Part shown: in pieces, positions 9,274 to 16,752 of the stretch | Layout of the letters: each line of letters begins with the position of its first letter | How positions within the stretch are numbered: position 1 is the first letter of the stretch | Assembly (NCBI RefSeq): GCF_022662105.1 | Contig: NZ_JAKMCP010000001.1 | Span: forward strand, 1 to 64,000 | Length of the DNA stretch: 64,000 nt | Origin: Aestuariivivens sediminis | Lineage (GTDB): Bacteria > Bacteroidota > Bacteroidia > Flavobacteriales > Flavobacteriaceae | Reading direction: 5' to 3' | The notes under the pieces: generated by a model | The model's database searches: none | The model's input: only the letters and a program-made list of their open reading frames with translations | What the model was told of the DNA's origin: nothing | Translations under genes and position numbers: made by a program

Positions 9274-10644
9274 TTATTCTAGTTTAGAAATCAATGCCTC
9301 AAGTGAGACCTTTAATTGCTCTCCCGAATTCATATCCTTTAAGGTATATGTATTGGAAACCATTTCTTCTTCTCCAACCAAAACCACAAATGGTATGTGC
9401 CGCTTGTTAGCGTGATTCATCTGTTTTTTCATTTTGGCGGGATCCGGGTAGAGTTCGGCATTAATGGCCTTTAACCTTAATTGCTTAATGGCCTTCAGGG
9501 AAAACAATGCCTCCTTTTCACCAAAGTTAATGAACAGCACCTCTATATGTTTGGTTACCGTTTCAGGAAATAAATGAAGCTCCTCCAAGACCAAATAAAT
9601 TCGGTCGAGACCAAAACTTATACCCACACCACTCATATCCTTCATGCCAAAAATACCGGTCAGGTCGTCATAGCGGCCACCGCCACCAATGGATCCCATT
9701 TGTATGGTTTTTGGTGCAGCAACCTCAAATATGGCTCCGGTGTAATAGTTTAATCCACGTGCCAGAGTAACATCCAATTCCAATCGGGCAGTTGAAAGGC
9801 CCAGTGTTGAAATCGCCGAATGAATAAATGCCAACTCCTCAATTCCTTTTTGTCCAATTTCTGAAGTCAACAACATGTCCTTTAAACTCCCCATTTGATC
9901 TTCAAAAGTCCCTTTTAAAGAAAACAATGGCTGTAATTTATCAATTCCTTCCTTAGAAATGCCCTTACTTAACATGTCTTCTTTTACTTTTGCCTCGCCT
10001 ATTTTATCGAGTTTATCCAAAGCTACCGTAAAATCAATAAGTTTATCACGGGCGCCAATGACCTCCGCAATACCGGATAGTATTTTCCGATTATTGATTT
10101 TAATATGAACCCCCTTTAAATTTAAAGCGGTAAACACGGCGTCATAAAGTAAAACAAACTCCACTTCCTGCCAAAGGGAATCACTGCCCACAACATCTGC
10201 ATCGCATTGATAAAATTCCCTAAAACGCCCTTTTTGTGGTCTATCGGCACGCCATACCGGTTGTATCTGATAACGTTTAAAGGGAAACTCAATATCATTT
10301 TGATGTTGTACCACATAGCGCGCAAAGGGCACGGTTAAATCATACCGAAGGGCCTTTTCAGAGATACTGTCCGCAAGGGATTGAGAATCTCTGTTGGCAA
10401 TGGCTTGACTATCGGCTTTGGCCAGATAATCACCTGAGTTTAATATCTTAAATATTAAACGGTCTCCTTCATCCCCATATTTACCCATAAGGGTTTCTGA
10501 GTTTTCAAAACTCGGTGTTTCAATAGGTTGAAACCCAAAAGATTCAAAGGTCCTTCGAATCGTATTAAAAATATAATTGCGTTTGGCTACCTGTTCTGGA
10601 TTAAAATCGCGGGTTCCTTTTGGAATACTTGGTTTTTGAGCCAT
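9274..10644 (-). CDS. hisS: Histidine--tRNA ligase
   Basis: A class II aminoacyl-tRNA synthetase that charges tRNA-His with histidine in the cytoplasm. In the 456-residue product I see KGTRDF near the N-terminus, the class II region [11 protein letters not shown] at 100-110, motif 2 ([19 protein letters not shown]) at 128-148, the histidine-specific signature [10 protein letters not shown] near residue 300, GGGRYDDL, and motif 3 ([13 protein letters not shown]) near 350. A C-terminal anticodon-binding domain with [18 protein letters not shown] follows. Length and motif order are normal. It is transcribed alone from a TAnnTTTG promoter about 40 bases upstream and converges on the terminator at 9237. 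Confidence 0.97.
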   Translation of the reverse strand: MAQKPSIPKGTRDFNPEQVAKRNYIFNTIRRTFESFGFQPIETPSFENSETLMGKYGDEGDRLIFKILNSGDYLAKADSQAIANRDSQSLADSISEKALRYDLTVPFARYVVQHQNDIEFPFKRYQIQPVWRADRPQKGRFREFYQCDADVVGSDSLWQEVEFVLLYDAVFTALNLKGVHIKINNRKILSGIAEVIGARDKLIDFTVALDKLDKIGEAKVKEDMLSKGISKEGIDKLQPLFSLKGTFEDQMGSLKDMLLTSEIGQKGIEELAFIHSAISTLGLSTARLELDVTLARGLNYYTGAIFEVAAPKTIQMGSIGGGGRYDDLTGIFGMKDMSGVGISFGLDRIYLVLEELHLFPETVTKHIEVLFINFGEKEALFSLKAIKQLRLKAINAELYPDPAKMKKQMNHANKRHIPFVVLVGEEEMVSNTYTLKDMNSGEQLKVSLEALISKLE

Positions 10645-10687
10645 TATAAAATTTTAGTTAATTGAATGTCCACTGTGCTCAGTGTGA

Positions 10688-10695
10688 CAAAAATA
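10688..10695 (-). promoter_or_regulatory. -7 promoter element of hisS
   Basis: On the minus strand the bases read TATTTTTG, a full match to the Bacteroidetes -7 consensus TAnnTTTG, about 44 bases before the hisS ATG. The intervening leader holds a small perfect hairpin (CACTG, TGCT, CAGTG). No clear -33 TTG was found at the best distance. Confidence 0.5.
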
Positions 10696-10857
10696 ATAGT
10701 TTTTAACGGGAAATGTATTCCTATAGAAGTAGGAATGCTAAAAAACCTAAATATTACCGATACGTCTAAATAAAATGAGACCATCCTTTTTTTTAAGTAC
10801 CTCTAAATCGATGACCACGGCACAGTAAGGAGGTAGTCTTAAATGCCATGTCTGAAA

Positions 10858-11325
10858 TTAATTAATAAGCTTATCAAAATACCTATACAATTCCCCTTTT
10901 GTGATGACGGCACCTTGTTGAATCATATTAAACTTATCGAGGTTTCTATCATTGCCATAGTCCTTATCGGCTTGAAAAAACTCCACATCATCATCCATTA
11001 AGTTCTCACGAAGCCACTGGTACCCTTCAGGAGTCGTAATATCCATGTCATTTTTTAAATTTAAAACTATGGCCTGCATTTTATCCGCTCCTAAATAAAA
11101 TAAATACATATGCTGCGGAGATATATGCTCTAAATATTCCGCCTGGTTCAATACCCCTTCCCAAATTAAATCACTAAACACATCTAATTCGGTTTCAGCG
11201 AGTTCAGGTTTATTTTGTTTTAAATGGGTCCATTCTTCCTTTGTAATGGACTGGGTGGCCAAAAAGTTGATAAATTCCTGGTGTAATTCTTCAAACTGTT
11301 CCTTCGTAAGTCTGGCGTATTTCAT
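10858..11325 (-). CDS. Conserved flavobacterial protein, DUF6495-like
   Basis: A 155-residue soluble, acidic protein starting MKYARLTKEQFEELHQEF. The frame stays open upstream to 11415, but the ATG at 11325 gives the N-terminus I recognise from related flavobacterial proteins, and the extra 30 residues look like translated leader. No signal peptide, membrane segment or catalytic motif is visible; it is rich in Leu/Asp/Glu helices and holds motifs WEGVLNQAEYLEHI and FNMIQQGAVITKGELYRYFD. I link it to DUF6495 from memory with moderate confidence; the biochemical role is unknown. It lies between hisS and the TonB receptor and is read in the same direction as both. Confidence 0.75.
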   Translation of the reverse strand: MKYARLTKEQFEELHQEFINFLATQSITKEEWTHLKQNKPELAETELDVFSDLIWEGVLNQAEYLEHISPQHMYLFYLGADKMQAIVLNLKNDMDITTPEGYQWLRENLMDDDVEFFQADKDYGNDRNLDKFNMIQQGAVITKGELYRYFDKLIN

Positions 11326-11424
11326 TTGTTTTTCAATCAATATAATAGGATTCTGACTTATATCAGGGAAAATAGACTTAAAATTATACCAGTTAATTTG
11401 AGGAATAGATAACATTAAGTCTTA

Positions 11425-11454
11425 CAAAAAAGCGCTCCCATTGATGAGAGCGCT
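11425..11454 (-). terminator. Terminator of the TonB-dependent receptor gene
   Basis: A perfect 7-bp stem AGCGCTC/GAGCGCT (11431-11437 with 11448-11454), followed on the minus strand by six T (11425-11430). It lies 28 bases beyond the receptor stop codon. Confidence 0.85.
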
Positions 11455-11481
11455 AATGTAATAATAATCTATGGTTTTTTA

Positions 11482-14400
11482 CTAGAAAATATAACGTAAC
11501 CCTATTTGCATTTGCCAGCGTGAGGCCAAACTGGAGTCGTAGCCAAAGGTATTTTTTAAGTTTCCATTAAATGAATAGACAGGAACACCATTATCATCGA
11601 ATGATACGCCTATGGGTTGAACATTATTAGGTTGCTGAATAACACCCCAATCGGAATTTAAAAAATTACCGAAATTTAAAATGTCGATACTGATCTGAAT
11701 GGTATTGGTCTTTTCTTCCGATACATCAATATTAAAGTCTTGTAAAATTTTAATATCCCAACGGCTTCTCCACGGTGCTAAAGCACCATAGCGCTCGGCA
11801 TAGTCCCCTCTCCTTCCGTTTAAATAATCATCTTGTTGGATGTAAGCTTCCAAAGCATTAGCGTCTCCTGCGTTTGCAAATTGCATTTGACCGATTTCAC
11901 CGGATGTTGGGATATAAATGAGGTCATTTATAGAAGACCCGTCACCGTTTATATCACCCCCATAGGTATAATTAAAACGTCCTCCCTGAGCATACTCAAA
12001 GAAGGTAGATATTGTCGTGGCCCATTTATTATTACCGTAAACCCATTTTTTACTTCCTACACCAATAAAACGGTGGGTATCACCATACTTAGAGTACCCT
12101 AGCACATCATTATTTACATTTCCAACTACCGGGTTGCCATTAAAGGCATCACTTGTAATTTCTGCTTCTATCGAATTGACGTCTTTTGCATTTAAATAGC
12201 TGTAGGCAAGCATGGCATACAAACCATGATCAAATGTTTTCTGTGCCTTAAAGGAAGCATTCCAAATACGTCCTTTATCAGAATTTGTAAACACATAAGC
12301 ACCATCCCCAACAAATCCATCAAATGTAACAACATCTGATGCTGTATAGATTGGGCGATTATCAACTCCCTGTAAAGTGCCAGATGGTGGTAATAGTCCC
12401 CAATGCTGTACATGTGGACCGTTTATATCTTTTGTATAAGACAGATCTGCCGTTAGAATTAATCCATTTTCCAACTTTTTGTCAGTACCAATATTGGTTC
12501 TCCAAACCTGTGGAAACTGATATTCAGGATCTACTGCTTGTAAAAAGAAAGCATCTGGATTTGCGATTTGGTTTCCTAGCCAAACAAATGGGAATCGACC
12601 GGTAAATAAACCAGACCCTCCACGTAATTGAAATGTATCATCGCCGTTAACATCATAGTTAAATCCAACTCTGGGAGAGATTAACCACTTATTCGTTGGC
12701 ATTTGAGTATTATCTATAGTAACCCTTTGTGCTGTATTGGGATTATAGTACATAACGTCTGGCAACACAAACCCTCTATCAATAACCTCTTGTGCCTTCT
12801 CTGCCGAGTCAAAAAATAAGGGTTTATCAAAACGTATCCCATAGGTTAATTTAAATTTTTCGGAAACATTCCATTCATCTTGTAGATAAAAGGCCAATTG
12901 CCCTACGTTGGTTTCTGCCAATGCCCAGCCACCCGGGGTTCCCTCTGGCACAGCATTATTGGCTTCAAATGTTTGCTGGGGAGTTACAAAATCATATGCG
13001 GTGGCATCAAAATCCGCAATATCTACACTTCCAAAAAGATCAAAGCCATAACTAACTAAATTAAAAGAATTGTCAAATTGAAATTTTTCAAAAGACGTTC
13101 CTATGGTGAAGGTGTGATCTCCTTTATAAAAATTCAGATTATCCGTAAACTGAAATACTTTTTGGTCCAATCTGTTATGAACTGAAAATGGTTCATGTCC
13201 CGCAATAATGTAATTAGAACCTCCTTTTGTTATGTTAATGGAAGGTGCAGGAACAGAAAAAGGATTTCTAAAGTCATTAAAATGCGTATAACCTACTTGT
13301 AATTTATTGGAAGCACTTTCAGATAAGGTGGAATTTAGTTCAATTTGCACAGATCTAAGTTCATTATTAATCTCATAACCCGAATTTTCAAATTGTAAGG
13401 TATTGGCGTTAGGACCCCTAAAAGCTATCGCTGTTGGGTGTGCAGGTTTCTCCTTAGATGCGTTTAAAAAATTATAAATAACAGCCAAGCGGTTATTATC
13501 ATTGATATTCCAATCCAACTTAAAAATCCCTTTGGTCGACTCAGATGCATGTGTAAACCCTTCATACGCGCCAGGATCATAACCAACAGCCAATAATGCG
13601 TCTCTTACTGCTATTAAATCACTTTCCAACACTCTGGATTCATTTATGGCACCAGATCCAGTATTAGGAGCCCATCCATTCGTGCCGAGATCGTCCCTTT
13701 CGTCTCTTTCGAAATTGGCAAAAAAGAATAATTTGTTTTTTATGATGGGCCCACCTATGCTTAGACCATATTGTGTTTGATTTAAATCGGGCCTCGTTAC
13801 CTCCTCACCTTTAATTTTCTTACCGGTCATGCTCTCATCCCTGTAAAACCCATAAACAGTACCATGAAATTCATTGGTTCCGCTTTTGGTCACTGCATTA
13901 ACTGAAGCCCCTGTAAAACCAGATAAAGTAACATCATAGGGTGCCGTAGTCACTTGAATTTGATCTATAGCATCCAATGAAATGGGCTGGGCGTCGGTTT
14001 GTCCACCAGGGGTAGCAGCATCCAATCCAAAGGGGTTATTAAATATGGCGCCATCCAATGAAAAGTTATTGAACTGGTCGTTTCTACCGCCAAAGGAACC
14101 TGCACTGGCAGTAGGTTCCAATCTTGTAAAGTCCGCTTGCGATCTGGTGATGGTGGGCAGTCTGGTAAGTTCTCGTCTTCCAACACTGGTTTCGGCTCCC
14201 GTTCTATCACTACCAAATGTACCCGTTCCTCCTGAACCCTCAATAAGAATGACATCTAATTGTTGATTTTCCTCTACCAGGATGACATCAATATTTTGGG
14301 TTTTACCCAGAGTTAGGAATACATCATTAAAGGTTTGCTCTTGATACCCAACAAAACTAATCATAATGCTATAGGGGCCTCCTACCCTTAAATTTAACAG

Positions 14401-14595
14401 GTTAAAACGACCATCGATATTGGAAGCCGCACCATATTTTGTTCCGGTAGGGGAATGAACGGCTACTATGTTCGCCCCTGGGAGAGGTTCAGAATTTTGG
14501 TCGGTAATAAGACCTTTAATGTTTGATGTTGTTACTTGTGCCAAGGCACCTACTGTAATAAACAGGAATACAATGGGAAGGATAGTTTTTTTCAT
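11482..14595 (-). CDS. Oar-like TonB-dependent outer membrane receptor
   Basis: The ATG at 14595 gives a 1037-residue protein with a clear signal peptide (MKKTILPIVFLFITVGALAQ); the open frame extends 27 codons further upstream, but that part lies in the leader. Residues about 25-110 form a carboxypeptidase-regulatory-like beta-sandwich (IKGLITDQNSEPLPGANIVA..). A plug domain follows (RRELTRLPTITRSQADFTRLEP, then SLDGAIFNNPFGL and QIQVTTAPYDV) and then a long beta-barrel ending in an aromatic residue (LRYIF). Family members such as Myxococcus Oar sit in the outer membrane, and the Oar of Flavobacteria is linked to adhesion or peptide/protein uptake. No SusD partner or uptake enzyme is adjacent, so the substrate cannot be assigned. 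Transcribed alone, with its own terminator. Confidence 0.9.
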   Translation of the reverse strand: MKKTILPIVFLFITVGALAQVTTSNIKGLITDQNSEPLPGANIVAVHSPTGTKYGAASNIDGRFNLLNLRVGGPYSIMISFVGYQEQTFNDVFLTLGKTQNIDVILVEENQQLDVILIEGSGGTGTFGSDRTGAETSVGRRELTRLPTITRSQADFTRLEPTASAGSFGGRNDQFNNFSLDGAIFNNPFGLDAATPGGQTDAQPISLDAIDQIQVTTAPYDVTLSGFTGASVNAVTKSGTNEFHGTVYGFYRDESMTGKKIKGEEVTRPDLNQTQYGLSIGGPIIKNKLFFFANFERDERDDLGTNGWAPNTGSGAINESRVLESDLIAVRDALLAVGYDPGAYEGFTHASESTKGIFKLDWNINDNNRLAVIYNFLNASKEKPAHPTAIAFRGPNANTLQFENSGYEINNELRSVQIELNSTLSESASNKLQVGYTHFNDFRNPFSVPAPSINITKGGSNYIIAGHEPFSVHNRLDQKVFQFTDNLNFYKGDHTFTIGTSFEKFQFDNSFNLVSYGFDLFGSVDIADFDATAYDFVTPQQTFEANNAVPEGTPGGWALAETNVGQLAFYLQDEWNVSEKFKLTYGIRFDKPLFFDSAEKAQEVIDRGFVLPDVMYYNPNTAQRVTIDNTQMPTNKWLISPRVGFNYDVNGDDTFQLRGGSGLFTGRFPFVWLGNQIANPDAFFLQAVDPEYQFPQVWRTNIGTDKKLENGLILTADLSYTKDINGPHVQHWGLLPPSGTLQGVDNRPIYTASDVVTFDGFVGDGAYVFTNSDKGRIWNASFKAQKTFDHGLYAMLAYSYLNAKDVNSIEAEITSDAFNGNPVVGNVNNDVLGYSKYGDTHRFIGVGSKKWVYGNNKWATTISTFFEYAQGGRFNYTYGGDINGDGSSINDLIYIPTSGEIGQMQFANAGDANALEAYIQQDDYLNGRRGDYAERYGALAPWRSRWDIKILQDFNIDVSEEKTNTIQISIDILNFGNFLNSDWGVIQQPNNVQPIGVSFDDNGVPVYSFNGNLKNTFGYDSSLASRWQMQIGLRYIF

Positions 14596-14654
14596 TTGAT
14601 TGGTACTGGATTGAGTTAGTCTATTATGCGCGCATAGAAAATGCGTTTCCCAAA

Positions 14655-14685
14655 AATAAAAAAAAAAGCTACTCAAAGAGTAGCT
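14655..14685 (-). terminator. Terminator of the rpsF-rpsR-rplI operon
   Basis: A perfect 8-bp stem AGCTACTC/GAGTAGCT (14667-14674 with 14678-14685) with a three-base loop. On the minus strand it runs into a long T tract (14655-14666). It is 28 bases beyond the rplI stop codon. Confidence 0.9.
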
Positions 14686-14713
14686 TATTCAAAATACTTT
14701 AGTATTATAATTT

Positions 14714-15178
14714 TTAACCCACCTGGGCTATGACTTCAAAAGGAAAATCGAAGGTTACTTCACGATGCAATCGAATAACCGCATTGTACTGTCCTAATCG
14801 TTTAATGTTTCCTCCGGTGATCGTCACGAACTTCTTATCGACCAAGTGTCCTTCCTTTTCGAAAGCCTCTACTAAATCTGCTTTCGTAACAGAGCCAAAC
14901 AACTTATCTCCGGCTGATGCACCTTCAGTAGCCTTGGCCGCAATTCTAATTTCCAATGCCTTAATAGCCTCAGCCATTTTATGGGCATCATCAATAATTT
15001 TCTTTTCTTTAAAAGCTCTCTGTCTTAGATTTTCTGCCAAAACCTTCTTGGCTGATGGCGTCGCTAATATAGCCTGTCCTTGAGGAATTAAATAATTTCT
15101 ACCATAACCGTTCTTAACTGTTACAACATCGTCTTTAAATCCTAAATTTTCAACGTCTTGTTTTAATATAAGTTCCAT
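14714..15178 (-). CDS. rplI: 50S ribosomal protein L9 (bL9)
   Basis: A 154-residue L9: the N-terminal rRNA-binding domain shows MELILKQDVENLGFKDDVVTVKNGYGRNYLIPQGQA, followed by the long connecting helix and the C-terminal domain (ASAGDKLFGSVTKADL..). L9 binds 23S rRNA at the base of the L1 stalk and helps to hold the reading frame. The length is usual for Bacteroidota. It is the last gene of the rpsF-rpsR-rplI operon, 13 bases after rpsR, and is followed by a strong terminator. Confidence 0.97.
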   Translation of the reverse strand: MELILKQDVENLGFKDDVVTVKNGYGRNYLIPQGQAILATPSAKKVLAENLRQRAFKEKKIIDDAHKMAEAIKALEIRIAAKATEGASAGDKLFGSVTKADLVEAFEKEGHLVDKKFVTITGGNIKRLGQYNAVIRLHREVTFDFPFEVIAQVG

Positions 15179-15191
15179 TGCTATCGGTATT

Positions 15192-15488
15192 TTATTTTAA
15201 TAAATCTGCTACATAAGGCATTAAAGCCAAGTGGCGCGCTCTTTTAACAGCTACAGATACTTTTCTTTGATACTTTAATGAGGTTCCCGTTAAACGACGT
15301 GGTAAAATTTTGCCTTGCTCGTTCACAAACTTTAATAAGAAATCCGGATCTTTATAATCGATATACTTTATACCAGATTTTTTGAATCGACAGTATTTCT
15401 TTTTCTTATTTGTTTCAATGTTTAGAGGAGTTAAATATCTAATCTCTCCGTCTTTTTTTCCTTTTGCCTGTTGATCTATTGATGCCAT
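15192..15488 (-). CDS. rpsR: 30S ribosomal protein S18 (bS18)
   Basis: A 98-residue basic protein with the S18 core: [37 protein letters not shown] split over residues about 32-68, then [25 protein letters not shown]. The N-terminal extension ([20 protein letters not shown]) is typical of Flavobacteriia. S18 binds next to S6 on the 30S platform, which fits its position two bases downstream of rpsF. Confidence 0.97.
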   Translation of the reverse strand: MASIDQQAKGKKDGEIRYLTPLNIETNKKKKYCRFKKSGIKYIDYKDPDFLLKFVNEQGKILPRRLTGTSLKYQRKVSVAVKRARHLALMPYVADLLK

Positions 15489-15490
15489 AA

Positions 15491-15829
15491 TTAAGCTTTT
15501 ACATTAAGTTTTTCTCTTCTTCTTTCTGCCCAAGAAACGGCATGCTTATCTAATTTTACAGTAAGGTAACGCATAAAACGCTCATCGCGTCTAAACTCCA
15601 ACTCCAGTTGGTTTATAACATCGCCTTCAACAGTGAATTCAAACAAATGGTAAAAACCACTTTTCTTGTTTTGTATGGGGTAAGCTAATTTTTTTAAGCC
15701 CCAATCTTCTTTGGCTACCATCTTTGCCCCTTTAGAAACAAGAAAATCTTCATATTTCTTTACTGTTTCCTTTATCTGGTCTTCAGATAAAACGGGATTT
15801 AAGATGAAAACAGTTTCATAATGATTCAT
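15491..15829 (-). CDS. rpsF: 30S ribosomal protein S6 (bS6)
   Basis: A 112-residue S6 starting at the ATG at 15829 ([18 protein letters not shown]). An upstream in-frame start at 15862 would overlap the -7 promoter element, so it is unlikely. Typical features are the YETVFIL first strand, [25 protein letters not shown], and [20 protein letters not shown]6 forms a dimer with S18 on the 30S platform. First gene of the three-gene ribosomal operon. Confidence 0.96.
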   Translation of the reverse strand: MNHYETVFILNPVLSEDQIKETVKKYEDFLVSKGAKMVAKEDWGLKKLAYPIQNKKSGFYHLFEFTVEGDVINQLELEFRRDERFMRYLTVKLDKHAVSWAERRREKLNVKA

Positions 15830-15859
15830 AAAAATATATTTTAGTATTAAAAATGGGTG

Positions 15860-15890
15860 CAAAAATAACCAAATATTTTATATATTGCAA
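15860..15890 (-). promoter_or_regulatory. Promoter of the rpsF operon
   Basis: On the minus strand there is TATTTTTG (plus coordinates 15860-15867), a full match to the TAnnTTTG -7 element, with a TTG (15888-15890) 20 bases upstream. This spacing fits the Bacteroidetes -33/-7 promoter. The start of transcription would lie about 25 bases before the rpsF ATG. Confidence 0.65.
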
Positions 15891-15952
15891 GTGCAACCTA
15901 ACTTATTACAGCCGTCTTTTAAATGTTAAATTTTTGTTAAATTAAGCAGTTA

Positions 15953-16010
15953 ATCGATGATTTTTGGTTTTTACCCGAATTTTTCGTACTATTGTCGATA
16001 CTTAACCGAA
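15953..16010 (+). promoter_or_regulatory. Candidate autoregulatory LytTR direct repeats upstream of the response regulator gene
   Basis: A CGAT/CGAA core recurs at 15955, 15976 and 15996 (steps of 21 and 20 bases), with a further CGAA at 16007. The middle copy, CGAATTTTTCGTA, resembles the ATCGATTTTTTTCGTA of the box at 8034. Direct repeats with this period are the known geometry of LytTR binding sites, and the gene 14 bases downstream encodes a LytTR protein, so autoregulation is likely. Inference only. Confidence 0.45.
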
Positions 16011-16023
16011 ATATTAAAATGTT

Positions 16024-16719
16024 ATGACTTTAAACTGTGTAGTAGTAGACGACTCGGCAATCCAGCGTCTCTCGATAGTAAAGCTGGTGGAAAATCATCC
16101 GGCACTTAACTTAATTGCAGAGTACAGTAGTGCTCTCGAAACTAAAAATGGTTTAAATACCCACCAAGTAGACCTTATCTTTTTGGATATTGAAATGCCC
16201 GTTCTTAATGGGTTTGAACTTCTGGATGTATTAAACAACAAGCCTCAAATTATCTTTGTAACCGGGAAAACCGAGTATGCGTTTAAAGCATTTAATTATG
16301 ATGCTACGGATTACTTGCACAAGCCTATAACCAAAGAGCGGTTTAACACGTCTGTAGAGAAAGCCTTAGAGCAGCATAAACTTAAACTAGACTTTAATGA
16401 AGAAGAAGGTGAGCACATCTTCGTAAAGAGTAATCTTAAAAAACGTAAAGTCTATATCAAGGACATTAAGTGGATTGAAGCGCTTGGAGATTACGTGAAA
16501 TTGGTAACGGAAGAAACCAGTTTAGTGGTATTATCTACCATGAAGGCCTTTGAAAAAGAACTACCGGAAAATAAATTTTTAAGAATCCATAAATCATATA
16601 TTGTGAATCTGGATAAAATAGATCGGTTTAACAGTAAAAATGTGGAAGTGGGCGCTTATGAAATTCCATTAAGCAGAAATAAAAAAACCCAATTGGTAGA
16701 CGCTTTAAATAACATTTAG
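16024..16719 (+). CDS. Orphan LytTR-family response regulator
   Basis: A 231-residue two-domain regulator. The receiver domain (1-115) has the acidic pair D9-D10, the phosphoacceptor D55 (LIFLDIEMP), T80 and K100 (LHKP). The LytTR DNA-binding domain (131-231) has VKSNLKKRKV, WIEALGDYVKL and FLRIHKSYIVNLDKI. All key residues are present, so it should be phosphorylated, but no histidine kinase gene lies in the window; LytS-type kinases in Bacteroidota are often encoded elsewhere. It is divergent from the ribosomal operon. The direct repeats just upstream suggest that it controls its own gene and may control the adhesin-module gene at 8126. Confidence 0.95.
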   Translation: MTLNCVVVDDSAIQRLSIVKLVENHPALNLIAEYSSALETKNGLNTHQVDLIFLDIEMPVLNGFELLDVLNNKPQIIFVTGKTEYAFKAFNYDATDYLHKPITKERFNTSVEKALEQHKLKLDFNEEEGEHIFVKSNLKKRKVYIKDIKWIEALGDYVKLVTEETSLVVLSTMKAFEKELPENKFLRIHKSYIVNLDKIDRFNSKNVEVGAYEIPLSRNKKTQLVDALNNI

Positions 16720-16752
16720 AGATTTTGTAAATAATCCATAATCTATCTCTCA

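Noticed and set aside
14604-14676. Longer N-terminus for the TonB-dependent receptor (start at 14676)
   Set aside because: The extra 27 residues are not a signal peptide and overlap the terminator of the ribosomal operon; the ATG at 14595 gives a proper signal sequence.
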